Shown: piece after piece, positions 22,840 through 34,993 of the stretch | How the letters are laid out: each line of letters starts with the position of its first letter | Position numbering within the stretch: position 1 is the first letter of the stretch | Assembly: GCA_012932865.1 (NCBI GenBank) | Contig: SAXG01000066.1 | Coordinates: 62,001-126,000, forward strand | Source of the DNA: Amylostereum areolatum | Lineage: Eukaryota; Basidiomycota; Agaricomycetes; Russulales; Stereaceae | DNA: 64,000 nucleotides | Direction of reading: 5' to 3' | Made by a program: the position numbers and the translations under genes | Notes under the pieces: model-generated | What the model was told of the DNA's origin: nothing | The model's input: the letters and a program-made list of their open reading frames with translations, nothing else | Database searches by the model: none

Positions 22840-23171
22840 TCAGAACAGACCCCTTCACGCGCATGTTGCATTACGCCTCCCGCACAACCCCCTGGTGGAG
22901 TCCTTGTTCAACCCCGGCCCCTAGTAACACAATCAATACTATGATACCCTTTGTGCAGTACCGATATCGTAGTGAGTTACGAAATAAATGTAGTCGATTA
23001 AAGTCTCGAACGTAATGGTAATGAGCTAGTTACATACTTTCTACAACGACCAATTGAATGAGAGATATGAACAAGTCATTTTTAGGTGGCCGGGGGCGTG
23101 TTTTGGGGCGGACAATAGGCATTTTGGGGCGAACGAAAAAAATTGGGCCGTACTTTTTGGGCGCGGAAAAC
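22840..23171. other. no gene found
   Basis: Spacer between the repeat region and the fold-back element. From about 23083 it is GGGGCG-rich with the phrase TTTTGGGGCG repeated. Nothing coding was seen. Confidence 0.35.
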
Positions 23172-23460
23172 ACAGCAAACCTGGGGCTCTTAGCCCTGAC
23201 AGGGAAAGGCGGGGAAAGGGTGATGGGAAAGAAAGAAAATCCCCAACGTTTCACAAAGGGGGAAAGGGGAATATTCGGGGAAAGGTTATCGTCTCCCGAC
23301 CGGGAAAGGCGCACTCCGGGAAAAGGTTGATACTTCCCGATCGGGATATGCACTTCTGCGCCTTTCCCCCTTTGTGCAATTGAGTTGGAAATCCTTTCCT
23401 TTTCCATCACCCTTTCCCCTCACATTTCCCCGTCAGGGCCAACCACCCCAGGTTTGCTGT
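23172..23460. repeat. fold-back inverted repeat
   Basis: About 23172-23290 and about 23330-23460 are imperfect reverse complements. Both arms start CAGCAAACCTGGGG when read inward and share the CCTGACRGGGAAA, AAAGGGTGATGG and CACAAAGGGGGAAAGG blocks. The short loop contains the cccgaccggga / cccgatcggga pair. The transcript or single strand would form a long hairpin. TSDs were not found. Confidence 0.7.
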
Positions 23461-23604
23461 GAAACGTTCTAGGCGGGATTTTTGGGCAAGATCAATTTTG
23501 GGATGGGGGGAAACTTTTAGGGTGGTGGAAGATAGGTCGCATTTTGGGGCGGATGCGGCCGAAAGCGAAACTTTTGGGGCCTTGCCTCGAACGCCGGTGT
23601 GGGC

Positions 23605-23690
23605 TAGGTTCGGAACAAGCCGCCGTTCACAGCCCGCTTCGCTCTCCGCTTCACTCCTGTGAAGGGGCTTGCTGCAGGGTCCGAGAATAA
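23605..23690. repeat. left terminal inverted repeat of the DUF6589/helicase transposon
   Basis: The outer 17 bp match the right end (42104-42120) with one G/A difference, and the GGGGCTTGCTGCAG block is repeated inverted near 42050-42070. The same sequence is the far end of the derivative at 6651. These should be the sites the transposase recognises. Confidence 0.88.
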
Positions 23691-24752
23691 AGGGAGTCCA
23701 TTGGGACACTGTAGCGTACTCTTCGTCACTCCGATCCACTACATTATATGGGCAATAATGATCATCGGGTTCGATTCTCAAAGTCTCCCAGCCGCACCGT
23801 TATGAAAAATGAAGGCTTTGATGTGATACATGACCAGGCTCCTACCCACCGTCTCTGAGAGGTTCGCTCTGAACTACGAGGGAAGGGAGGAGAGATGATA
23901 TCTGAGGATTAGATTATCTTCTTATCTTATTGTTATCTCGGTCTTATCTGGATCTTCCTTTTTGGGCCTGTTTGATTGAACTTTGAACGCGAACCTCTCA
24001 TAGACGGCTGGCACAAAACATTGGTAAACAAACGCCACCGCGGTGCCACCATCCCATTTGGGTAGCCGCCACCCGCAGCCGCCGCGGGTTATGGTGGTCA
24101 CGCCTGTGTATATTGACGCGCCGGTACGTCTTCATCATCGACATCTTACTTGTCTATCGACTTCAGCACCTGAATATAAGTGTTCACGGAGATCACATTC
24201 TATTCCCCCGTATACGACTAAGAATTCAGTGGACATATGTGGAAGAAGTATGTGTCAAAGTAGCGAAGCAGTGCCAAAGATACCGAGGAGCCATCGACAA
24301 TTATTATACTCGTGCACTAGAGAAGGCGATCCTACCCGTCACTGAGTCGATGTCATTTGACGAAGAATGCCCAGTGACCGTCGCTGCCCCAACCCTAAGC
24401 CTGTCATTATCCCATCTGCTATGAACAGACCGCCGCCACCGCGTGTGAACCACCTCAAGAGGCCGTATCCGCTGCCGAGGAATATGAGGAGCGGTGTTGT
24501 GCGTGCCCAGCCGCGAGATGATGTGTGTATCTGGGAACATGGGGGAGGAGATGGATGAGGCCATGCTTGGGCCAACGAGGGAGAGCGATCCATCCGGGAC
24601 AATGTGTGAGGGGATGAGTTGGACTTGGAGGATGCCCTAAGGATGAGGACATACATCCTATCACACATCAAGAAGAGACATCAGACGGGGCACGATGAAC
24701 TGACAATGTAAAGCAACACACCCTCTTCCGCCCATGATCCCCACCATCCGGC

Positions 24753-25289
24753 TGTTACAACTTGTCCAAGGTACTTCATTTTCCATTGCCTTATTAGGAA
24801 GGACGTCGCTAAACGACGGATTACGACTGTGCCCCAGTTCGTAACCGTCTCAATGGCGCGACGACGACAGTGCCACAGATCGTCACCGTCCCGACGACAG
24901 TGCCACAGATCGTCACCGTCTCAACGGCACAGCCGCGACGGTGCCACAGTCTCATCCCCGTAGATACTTGATGCGACCGTCGCTCAATGTACATATATTT
25001 ACTCGACCTCCTTTCTTATAAAAGGAGGCTCAACGAACGAGCTATTCCCCAGCTCGTTCTCTTTGTAAATACAGGACTGTTCTAACTAAAGAACCTCCTC
25101 TTAAGTCTACTAAAGAGAATCCAAACTAAAGTCGAAAGCTCGCCTAAGTATTCCGTGAATACTTACTGCTTCGCTTATCGACTCTAACCTTCGCGCAACC
25201 GAGACGTCTGGATCACCTGATCCCACCTCTCACACGTAAGAGTACTGTAGCCTGAGCCGCTTGTCACGTGATAAGGGCCGTCCTTAACA
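24753..25289 (+). repeat. 5' LTR (537 bp)
   Basis: TGTTACAAC...CCTTAACA. A TATAAAAG box at 25017-25024 and short internal tandem repeats (cagtgccacagatcgtcacc, about 24869-24920) are visible. It matches 34456-34993 at all but two positions. Confidence 0.95.
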
Positions 25290-25359
25290 CTAGAACGAGC
25301 TCTCCTCTACACTAGCTCACCCTACAGTTTGGCGCAGAGCGTCAAACGAAACACCCACC

Positions 25360-27421
25360 ATGGAGTCAGCGGAACAACCCGCTGAAAAAAGACCATCAGA
25401 TTTTGAGATCCCTCAACTCCAATCAAACGGCAGTCGAGACTTCCCTAATGGAAACGAAGATCATCGCTGGACATTTGACCCCTATCATCTCCTTTTTTAC
25501 TACGACGGAGCCCTCGTCGCGAAAGAAAGCAAAGGGACATACGCATACCAGTGGAACCCACCCATATACAGATACAACCTTCCCCCAGCAGCAGAATACT
25601 TCAAAGATAGATCCAAAAGAGAAAAGGAAGACGGAAGCTACGACAATTCACATTGGAAGCGCCCAGATTATTCAAGACCTCATATCGGGCCCCTCTCATC
25701 AGAAGAACTCTGGAGACACCCGGACGCACAGAAAATCGAAGAGAAACCTTACACCGGGAATATTAAGGACTACTGGGAATTTGATCCCGATACCGACACA
25801 GCCGATACGACAACCGAACCACAGAACCCTCAAACCGAACTCCAGCATCCTCAAGAACCCGCAACAACTACACAGCCTCCAGAGGAAACCGCGCCAGAAC
25901 CTAAGAGAACTATATCAAACCCCCAAGTTAAGTCCGATTCCCGGAGGAAGTCGAGAAGGCAGCCCATCGAGCGCAGCAGAAACGGAAGGACATACAGAGA
26001 AATCAACAAGATCTCCATCAGTTAATCAGACGAAGATCTTCAGGAACCAGAAGAGGAAGACAAGGAAATCTATTCGGAAGACCCGAGAACGTCACAACAA
26101 TGGGAGACACCGCCACCTCGATACCCAACCCCGCCACCGCACTTGGCAATGTCCCCCCTGGAGAGACTAATGTACCGCGCCAGACGCCTGCAACTCCAAC
26201 ACCAGCCGATCCCGCAAAACCGAGACATGAGACTCGATTCTCCCTAGGACTTGGCACGACCGACCCAATAGGATGGAGAACGCTAATCGCCACCATCACC
26301 ATCATTCTCCAACCAATCAATAATAACAAAAAGGGAAAAGAAGTGAGAGACTACGTCTTCGGAAGAGGAGCAACCGCGGATCTTCCGAAAGAATCGAAGC
26401 ACCCACCAGGGAATTCCCCACCAGGAGGAACAGGCACAATCGGATCAAAACCCGATGATAAGGACAAAGGATTCAAACTAAACGCACTGGGAGTATACGA
26501 CGGAAGAGATCGAGCGAAAGCAGCAAAGTTCATAGAACAATGCGTACTTCGCTTCATAGCCTTTCCCAACGCGTATGCAGCCAACATGCGTAAGATAACC
26601 TTTGTACTCTCGCATCTCACCGATGGACCAGCCCTCCACTGGGCATCCCTCTTAATAAGTAAGATCGATAAGATACGAGATCGTGGTCTAGATCCAGAAG
26701 TATACCTCATCATGGACGGCATTCCGCGACTACTTCTTAGAGACCTTCGGAGAAATAGACCCAGGAAGAGACGCTAGATTCAATATACAGCGCCTAGAAC
26801 AAGGGACTATGGAAACCAAAGATTATATTACAATCTTCAGGGACTACGCCATGGAAGCAGGCTACGATCATAAGGCACTGATCGACCAATTCAAGAGAGG
26901 ACTGCGCAATGATATCGTGGTTGAGATCCTCAAGAGAGATCCACATCTCGAACGATATTGATGAATGGTACGAACTCGCATTACGCATTGACAATAACTG
27001 GAGAGAAGCGCAAGCGTTCCAACGACATTACACGAGACCAATGAACCCGACGAGTGATCTCACACTCCTGTACAAGAAACCACAAGCGTACGTTCCATTC
27101 CGAAGGGAAATGGGAATAAAGGAAACGTCACCACCGCCAGGACCGCTCAGACCGGAAACAACGGCCGAAACTTCAGACGCCTTACCCCGCAAGAACGTAC
27201 CGAACTCCAGAAATCAGGATCATGCTTCTATTGCCGGAAGCCAGGACACATCTCCAGGAACTGCCCAGAGAAACGTACACAAGCAACGATTCAATGCACG
27301 AACAGCGAATCTAACAGAGGAAGAATCCCCGATTGATCAGATCACCAAGCTTGTGAACAAGATGGACAGTGAAATGTTCGCACGCACTGCCAACATGTTC
27401 AAAGACAATCAGGGTTTTTGA
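25360..27421 (+). pseudogene. gypsy gag, frameshifted
   Basis: ATG 25360 opens a 221-codon frame (acidic, Pro/Thr-rich; FDPYHLLFYYDGALVAKESK) that ends at 26025. The gag core continues in another frame around 26460-26660 (FKLNALGVYDGRDRAKAAKF; HLTDGPALHWASLL), then shifts again (ETKDYITIFRDYAMEAGY, about 26810-26870; NDIDEWYELALRIDNNWREA, about 26955-27015). A CCHC knuckle CFYCRKPGHISRNC lies at about 27220-27262 in yet another phase. All domains are present but not in one frame. Confidence 0.85.
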
Positions 27422-28420
27422 ATCGTCCTTCAACCGGGCTGTTGAAAGGACACAGACAATGAACTTTTCAAGTCGATCTTCTGTACAGGATACAGAAGAT
27501 GACGTAAATAGAACAGTGTATATAAGGTCATACCAAGACGGAGCAACACACGCTCCATCAATTCATATACCTGTTATGTTTCATGGAAAGTTCCGTAAGG
27601 CCGCAGCAAAAGCACTGCTAGATAGCGGAGCAAGCAGCTACCCTGAATCCATCCAGATTTCGTACGAAAACACAAGATGAATCTGATCCAACTGAAGAAG
27701 CCGATACCGATATACAACGTTGATGGATCTCGGAACACTCTAGGAGAGATCAAACAGAAAGTGTACCTTCCAATGACGATGGAAGGGATCAACGGAGAAA
27801 TTCACCGCGAAAACTTAGGATTAGTTCGTCACAGCCCTGGGAGGAGACGAAGTAATCTTAGGAACCCCTTGGCTCAAGAAACACAATCCTCATATCGATT
27901 GGAGAAAGAGACAGATTACACTACAGACATGTCCAGGTACGTGCTCCACTACCAGTAAAACAATGATCGTCCAAGGAAAAGACGAACACTCTCTACAATC
28001 ATTCGAAGAACAGAAGATCAACCATCACGCAACGATAGAAGAACAAGAAGACCCCGAATTCAACTCCGATCTCGCCGATATCAGGATAGTCAGAACGTTC
28101 CATGGAAAGACTGACGTAGAAACAATGCCGATTGCAGAAGAAACAAACGAACCCGGTATTTGGATAACAGCAAGAGCAACCAAGGCACAAGAACTCGCAG
28201 AAAGAGCGGCCATAGGAGAGAAGAAGAAGACACTCGATGAGATGATTCCGTCTAGTTACAAACAGTATCAGAAGGTATTCGAAAAGAAAGCGTCGGAACG
28301 CTTTCCAATCAGCAGACCTTGGGATCACGCGATAGACCTGACTGAAGGATGGAAACCTCGAAATTGTAAAGTGTACCCAATGACGGTACCAGGAACGGAA
28401 GGAACTGGACACATTCATAG
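27422..28420 (+). pseudogene. gypsy protease and linker region, frameshifted
   Basis: The retropepsin motif ALLDSGAS is at about 27614-27640. The second motif, GGDEVILGTPWLKKHNPHID, is at about 27840-27900 in a different frame. A linker follows (MIVQGKDEHSLQSFEEQKIN from 27963), and the start of the RT domain ([19 protein letters not shown]) begins before 28421 in another phase. It would process the polyprotein if intact. Confidence 0.8.
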
Positions 28421-29611
28421 ATGAACATCTACGAAAAGGGTACATCCGAGAATCAAAATCAGAGATATCATCGCCCTTCTTCTTTATCAAGAAAGAAAGA
28501 TGGATCTCTTCGACCAGTACAGGACTATCGCTATCTTAACTCGATCACGGTCAAAAATGAATACCCGATACCGCTCATCTCAGATCTCATCGACAAATTA
28601 AAAGGCGCTAAGATCTTCTCAAAGCTCGATCTCCGATGGGGATACAACAATGTTCGGATCAAAGAAGGAGACCAATGGAAAGCTGCGTTCAAAACAAACA
28701 GAGGCCTTTTCGAACCAATGGTAATGTTCTTCGGACTAACCAACTCACCCGCAACATTCCAAGCAATGATGAACGCACTGTTCAAAGAATTAATAGACAC
28801 AGGAAAAGTGGTGGTCTATATGGATGACATATTGATATTTACAGAAACACTCGACGAACATAGGAAACTGATGAAAGAAGCCCTCCAACTTCTAGAACGG
28901 AACGATCTATTCCTGAAACCAGAGAAGTGCTTCTTCGAACAGCCATCGATCGAATACTTAGGCGTGATAATCACGCACAACAAGGTACAGATGGATCCGG
29001 TCAAAGTCCAAGGACTAGCCGAATGGCCCACACCGAGGAAAGTAAAAGAAGTCCAATCATTCCTCGGATTTGGAAATTTCTATCGACGCTTCATCAAAGA
29101 CTATTCTAAGATCGCCAGACCCCTATTCCAGCTTACAAAGAAAGACCACGAGTGGAACTGGACGGCCGAATGTGAACGTACCTTCGAAAGACTGAAACGA
29201 GAATTCACATCGTCCCCAATCTTAATCATGCCCGATGAAAACAAACCATTCCGCATAGAGAGTGACGCCTCCGATTTTGCGTACGGAGCTATCCTATCAC
29301 AGCCAGACGAGATCGAAAGATGGCATCCGGTCGCGTACCTATCCAAATCACTGTCTCCCGCGGAACAGAATTACGAGATATACGACAAAGAACTCTTAGG
29401 AGTAGTGAAAGCCTTAGAACACTGGCGACACTATCTAGAAGGAGCGAACCACAAAGTCGAAATCTGGACAGATCATAAAAATCTAGAATATTTCACAACA
29501 GCTCAGAAACTCAATCGACGGACAAGCACGATGGAGCTTGTACCTGTCCCGTTTCGACTACACCTTGGTACACAAACCAGGAAGTACAAACAAAGCAGAT
29601 GGACTTTCTAG
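28421..29611 (+). pseudogene. gypsy reverse transcriptase and RNase H, frame-disrupted at both ends
   Basis: A continuous 396-codon stretch carries [45 protein letters not shown], the catalytic [30 protein letters not shown] and the RNase H region ([34 protein letters not shown]). A 1-base change near 28490 separates it from the preceding FFFIK block, and another near 29520 diverts it before the tether to integrase. Within the stretch no catalytic residue is missing. Confidence 0.9.
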
Positions 29612-31313
29612 AAGACCAGATCATAAGGAAGACATTCCAGACAACGACGACCGCATCCTGCTCCACCCTTCGGTTTTCAGGGCTAGAGCCACCGGAAGGG
29701 GAACAGTCGAAGCAGTCGGAGACAAAGAACTTCTCAAAGAACTAAGAAACTTCTCGCACCTAGATGATGAAGTTTGGACAGCGTTAGATACGATCAAAAG
29801 ATCGGGACCACGCACCCTCGCAAAAGGAATCGAAGATTGGAACTTCGAGAACGATCTGATCATCAGAAAAGGAAAGATCTATGTGCCACAGAATCTCGAA
29901 CTTCGACGCATGATCTTAAAATCGCATCATGATCTGGAAACAATTGGACATCCAGGCGAAATGAAAACTCTGGAGCTGGTACAAAGAAACTTTTGGTGGC
30001 CAAAAATGATTTCCTTCGTAAAAGGCTATGTTCAAGGATGCCCCGTATGTCAATCAACGAAGAACGTCACGCATCCGGCAAAACACCCATTACAACCTAC
30101 GGAAATACCGGAACGACCATGGGAAACGATCACATCAGACTTCATCACGGATCTCCCGATCTCCAATGGATTTGATTCGATCAACGTAGTCGTCGACAGG
30201 TTCACCAAAACCGCAGTATTCACACCGTGCCAAAAAACGATCAACGCAGAAGAGACAGCGGATCTTCTGATCGACAACGTATACAGACGATTTGGACTAT
30301 GGAAAAGAATGATATCAGACAGAGGTCCTCAATTCGCATCCAAAGTATTCCAATCAATTTGTGAAAGCCTCGGAATTATCTCGTCACTCAGTACAGCGTA
30401 TCATCCCCAAACAGATGGCGAGACAGAAAGAGTAAATCAAGAATTAGAACAATATCTTCGAGCGTTTTGCAATGGAGATCAAACGAATTGGGCAAAACTC
30501 TTACCAAAGGCAGAATTCGCACACAATATACGACAACATTCAGCCACGAAAACCTCCCCGTTTGAACTCCTACACGGATACCAACCGGTGTTTAACCCGG
30601 CAATACCAACCGATCCACGAATACCAACGGCCGAAGAAAGAATAAAGAACTTTAAGAACGCGTGGGACAACGCAGAAGCAAGCCTAGAAATAGCGGCTAA
30701 ATTGATGAAGATGCAGCATGACCAAACCTTCACGCTAAGAGATCAACTCAAACAGGGCGACCAAGTATGGTTAGACGGAAAAAACCTTAACACGGTATAC
30801 CCGAAAACCAAACTAGCACCAAAACGATTCGGCCCGTTCAAAATTGAAAAGGTTATAGGACCGGTAACCTATCGCCTAGAACTACCGACGAAGTGGAAAA
30901 TACACCCGGTATTCCACGCAGCATTGTTGATTCCGTTCAAAGAGACAGAACAATACGGCGAAGCTTACGAAAGACCACCTCCGGAACTAGTAAACGATGA
31001 AGAACTCTACGAACTAGAAACAATAATAGCCTCAAAATTAGACAAACGATATTCAGAACCGTTACATTACTTCGTAAAATGGAAAGGATACCCCGACTCC
31101 GGTAACACATGGGAACCAGCATCTAATCTCGAAGGATCAAAAGATGCGATCGCAGAGTTCCATCGAAATAACCCCAAGGCACCGAAGTTGCCACCACAGC
31201 CAATCAGAGATACCAACACAGAAGCCACTGATCGTGACGAAACCGACGCAACACAGCAAGAACGAAGACCAACGAGACGAAAGAAACGCAAGACGAAAGT
31301 GAGACACTGGTGA
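29538..31313 (+). CDS. gypsy integrase with chromodomain
   Basis: About 590 codons. The start ([20 protein letters not shown]) is the end of RNase H. Then come the HHCC zinc-binding segment ([16 protein letters not shown]...GCPVCQS), the DDE core ([27 protein letters not shown]), a [19 protein letters not shown] module and a C-terminal chromodomain ([30 protein letters not shown]). Chromodomain integrases steer insertion toward modified chromatin. This is the longest undamaged frame in the element but has no natural start of its own because upstream pol is frameshifted. Confidence 0.9.
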   Translation: MYLSRFDYTLVHKPGSTNKADGLSRRPDHKEDIPDNDDRILLHPSVFRARATGRGTVEAVGDKELLKELRNFSHLDDEVWTALDTIKRSGPRTLAKGIEDWNFENDLIIRKGKIYVPQNLELRRMILKSHHDLETIGHPGEMKTLELVQRNFWWPKMISFVKGYVQGCPVCQSTKNVTHPAKHPLQPTEIPERPWETITSDFITDLPISNGFDSINVVVDRFTKTAVFTPCQKTINAEETADLLIDNVYRRFGLWKRMISDRGPQFASKVFQSICESLGIISSLSTAYHPQTDGETERVNQELEQYLRAFCNGDQTNWAKLLPKAEFAHNIRQHSATKTSPFELLHGYQPVFNPAIPTDPRIPTAEERIKNFKNAWDNAEASLEIAAKLMKMQHDQTFTLRDQLKQGDQVWLDGKNLNTVYPKTKLAPKRFGPFKIEKVIGPVTYRLELPTKWKIHPVFHAALLIPFKETEQYGEAYERPPPELVNDEELYELETIIASKLDKRYSEPLHYFVKWKGYPDSGNTWEPASNLEGSKDAIAEFHRNNPKAPKLPPQPIRDTNTEATDRDETDATQQERRPTRRKKRKTKVRHW

Positions 31314-31393
31314 GACTCAACGACATTCAGGCGAATGCACTGCCAACAAGGGGGGGATAAAAACCCTACGGGTTCAACAAGACAGATCACCAA

Positions 31394-33378
31394 TGTCCAC
31401 CACCCCAAACGCAGCCAACACTTCCTCCACCAATCCAATCGTCTCATCTAGCAATGTCGACCACCTCCGCCTCGTCTGCAACCGAGTTCACCACTCTCAA
31501 CAGGAACGCGCCCTCTGCGGAGACTGCTTCATCGCTCGATCGGCAGCAATCCTTGCAATTAAGTCAGTACCTTCTCCGCCTAGGTCAGGACCAGACGGAA
31601 GAACAGACGGAAGAGCAAGGGGTAAGCCACCTAGAAGCACACAGAAGAACCCTAACTGAAGCACCCGGATTCCTCACAGGTGCTAATGCAATCCCCGTGG
31701 CCCGGAGCGACGGAGGTCCCAACACCCGATTCCCCGATACTCGAGAGTCAGATAGCCCGCATGATAGCCGGAGTAGCACTCGAGCAGGCCAGGCAGCGGA
31801 TCGACGACCTCAGGAGGGAGTCGGCCGACGTCCAGGGCATCCTGAAGAACCACATCAAGACGCTCGACGGAGAACTCCGCCAACTAGACTCGAGGTACCT
31901 GACGCTCTCGACCGAGATGGAGGAGCGAGAGGTCAAGCTTCTTCGACGATTCCGGAAGCTAGCGCAGCGGCTGTACTCAACGTCGCAGAGCTCCGGAGAT
32001 TCCTCACTGAAGTCGGACACCGAGTCAACTGGCTCAACTGGGAAAGACACACCTTCCGCGCCGCCTACGAAGGAGAAATCCTCCGAAGGCGAATGGAAAC
32101 TACCGGAGTTCCCCATATGTCGTCACGCGACGGCCCCGACATCGACCTCATCTTCCATGGATATCACATCTCCCCGGGCTATACTGTTCGACCCGATCCC
32201 ATCGCGTCCGCCCTCGCCAGACCCCCGTTCCTTCCTAACGCCCCTCCACGACCCGTCACCGCTCCCACCCCGCCGGGATCCATACCCGTCCCCGGCCTCG
32301 CCCACATTAATCCCATCCAGCCTCCCGTCGCTCGAAACGGAGTACCCGGAGAGCTGTTCAGACAGCCCCTGCCAGGAGAGCTATCGGGACAGCCCCTGGT
32401 CCTTCCAGAGCTCGGACAACCGACCGGACGAACCGACCAGCAGTCCGCGACCGGTACCTAGGACACCTTCTCGGCTGCCCGCCGTGCCTAGACCGCCAAC
32501 TCCATTCCCACTATCTGCTGGCGACGCTCCCATGCCGTGGCACGGAGGCCCCGCCCCCTATCCCTCATTCCTACGTCCGCACCCCGACCACGCTCGAGAT
32601 CCCAGTCACCCAAGATCCCCGAGTCACCGCACAGCGACGTAAACATGATTCTGTCGACCCCGACGGAAGACCGCTTCAAGCGAATCAGAGAGCTCAGACT
32701 CCCCGATGCATCGGGTGAGGAAGAACTTCAAGGAGCTCCAGAAGATAGTCGATCGGATGATGGAAGACCGCGCTCGCCGGAGACAGGAACTCAACCTAAC
32801 GGACGAGTCGGACAGTTCAGCGGACGAGGCGGAAGAAACGGCCGAGAATCCCTCGGACCAGTGGAACAACGAGCCGACCACGTGGACGCAAGAGGAGTGG
32901 GACGCAATTCCCTCGAAGCCGCGGAAACGCTGCTGGAAATGCGGCAAGCGAGGCCATCTCCGCCGAGATTGTCCCCGTCGCAAGGACGCTCCCCCTCACT
33001 TCCCCCGATCTCGGTCCTGCTATCCCCTCCGACCACAGACTCCTCTTCCTCACCCTCGCCCGAGCCGTCCGGATATCAGTTACGGTCCAGGAACACTGAT
33101 GTCCCACCCCCACCTCCGACGTACCGACGCTACCGCCCGCGCCCACAGGCAGCTTCTAGGGATTCCTCACGCGACGTGAGAGCCTGACGCACGAAGCCGC
33201 CCAACACTGCCACTGAGCAGTGGCTGTACTGGGAGGACGCAATGCTCCGCACTCAGCGAGAACCCCCCTCGCGCTTCAATCACTCCTGGCGCGTCGACGA
33301 TCTCTTCTGGAAGGAAGAAGATTGGGACTTGCAGGAAGCGGAGGAGTCGAAGGATCACTGGCCGGAGCCCTGGTAAGC
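31394..33378 (+). pseudogene. extra 3' region of the gypsy element: coiled coil plus second CCHC knuckle
   Basis: Downstream of integrase several overlapping plus-strand frames look like one disrupted product. The start (MSTTSASSATEFTTLNRNAP, 31454) gives way to a heptad-rich helix (ILESQIARMIAGVALEQARQ to EREVKLLRRFRKLAQRL, about 31740-31970) and Pro/Ser-rich linkers. From 32706 a frame reads RVRKNFKELQKIVDRMMEDR and ends in CWKCGKRGHLRRDC (about 32930-32970). An acidic Trp-rich tail (WEDAMLRTQ; WKEEDWDLQEAEE) runs to the TAA at 33376-33378. This is a Gag-like protein in the position where env or accessory frames sit; the function is unknown to me. Confidence 0.55.
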
Positions 33379-33478
33379 GCGCGGACAGACTTTACCCATC
33401 ATCATACACTCGGACTTTCTCTCTCCCCCCCATCATTACGCTCTCGCATCTATCGTCACGATACTTCTCGGACTGATT

Positions 33479-34443
33479 ATGGACTGCACCCTCATCCGCA
33501 CGCATATTTTCCTCGGACTTCTCTACTATACCGGTTTCTATCGCTATGAGGAAGGCGAGACGCTTGATATTCTCTCCGCGACGCGCTGGACGCGTCGCCT
33601 GCTTACGACTCAGTTTTGATTATGTACGAATCATCACTTACGATTGCTGGCAATGATTACATCATTGCCCCTCCGCATCGTAAGGATAAAAGGGAAGGCT
33701 ACAAAGACCACAACACCCTCAGACAGCGTCTAAACAAACCCACTCGCACCACCCACACCAACCAAATGTCTTCCACCCTCACCTCCCTCGTCGCACAACC
33801 TCTCCACCACCGACCACACTCCCCCTACCACTCCTCCTCCCTCGCCCGTCCTCTCGCGCACTCCCACGCCCAACCCACAAGACGAAGAACTCCTTCGTCA
33901 TCTCAAGAGAGTCACGGAACTCCTAAGCCGTCCGGACGTCGCTCGCGCCATGAAGAGGCCGAGAAGTCTAGACGAAGAAGCCATGCGGGAGTCGAAGGGG
34001 AAATGTGGCATTAGAGGGGTATTCCGGAAGCACGGCCCCCGGTTCAGAAGCCCGGACCACGCGACGACGGCGAGGATAGGGCATAGGCTAGGGTCTCCCA
34101 CGATGGACGGAGAGGACGTAAAAGTAGTGGAGGCGTTACTGAAGCGGTAGAATAGAATTCTATCGCTCGATTCCGGATAAGGATAAAAGGAGTGAACATC
34201 AAAACATGAGGACTCAGAAGCGTGATGCAGCCCACTCAGTCGCCCGATCTCGCGATTTTCAATACGCCCACTCCACGCTGGCTCATCACCGTCATCAGCA
34301 TCATCGTAGGACTTACGATCCTCACCTTCCTTCGCATCAACAATATTCCTCCTCCAATGGCGAAGAGCGAGCGATCAACAGCATGTTCAAGAAATCCCTC
34401 TAGAACCGCTTCGATTCAGGAATCTACGAGACGTAGATTCTAG
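33479..34443 (+). other. small open frames before the gypsy 3' LTR, one with a membrane span
   Basis: Three modest frames follow one another. 33479-33619 starts MDCTLIRTHIFLGLLYYTGF and is partly hydrophobic. A frame ending with the TAG at 34148-34150 is Pro/Thr-rich, then charged (EELLRHLKRVTELLSRPDVA; EAMRESKGKCGIRGVFRKHG). The frame at 34222-34443 has a single strong hydrophobic segment, WLITVISIIVGLTILTFLRI, followed by basic residues. Together they look like accessory or env-like coding space, but none matches a family I know. Confidence 0.4.
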
Positions 34444-34455
34444 AGAGGGGGATAG

Positions 34456-34993
34456 TGTTACAACTTGTCCAAGGTACTTCATTTTCCATTGCCTTATTAG
34501 GAAGGACGTCGCTAAACGATGGATTACGACTGTGCCCCAGTTCGTAACCGTCTCAATGGCGCGACGACGACAGTGCCACAGATCGTCACCGTCCCGACGA
34601 CAGTGCCACAGATCGTCACCGTCTCAACGGCACAGCCGCGACGGTGCCACAGTCTCATCCCCGTAGATACTTGATGCGACCGTCGCTCAATGTACATATA
34701 TTTACTCGACCTCCTTTCTTATAAAAGGAGGCTCAATCGAACGAGCTATTCCCCAGCTCGTTCTCTTTGTAAATACAGGACTGTTCTAACTAAAGAACCT
34801 CCTCTTAAGTCTACTAAAGAGAATCCAAACTAAAGTCGAAAGCTCGCCTAAGTATTCCGTGAATACTTACTGCTTCGCTTATCGACTCTAACCTTCGCGC
34901 AACCGAGACGTCTGGATCACCTGATCCCACCTCTCACACGTAAGAGTACTGTAGCCTGAGCCGCTTGTCACGTGATAAGGGCCGTCCTTAACA
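34456..34993 (+). repeat. 3' LTR (538 bp)
   Basis: Same as the 5' LTR apart from one C-to-T change (about 34520) and one inserted T (about 34737). TATAAAAG at 34720-34727. Followed by the TSD ccggc. Confidence 0.95.

Larger units (their letters stand above)
24753..34993 (+). mobile_element. full-length chromodomain Ty3/gypsy retrotransposon (10.2 kb)
   Basis: LTRs at 24753-25289 and 34456-34993; TSD ccggc at 24748-24752 and 34994-34998. Order: gag, protease, RT, RNase H, integrase, chromodomain, then about 3 kb of extra open frames before the 3' LTR. The purine run agagaggggg at 34442-34451 just before the 3' LTR is a good polypurine tract. The LTRs differ by one C/T change and one 1-bp indel, yet gag-pol carries at least eight frame changes, so this copy cannot make the proteins and was probably moved in trans. 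Confidence 0.95.

Noticed and set aside
24865..24925. Short tandem repeats resembling a CRISPR-like array
   Set aside because: Two or three adjacent copies with no spacers, inside an LTR of a eukaryotic element.
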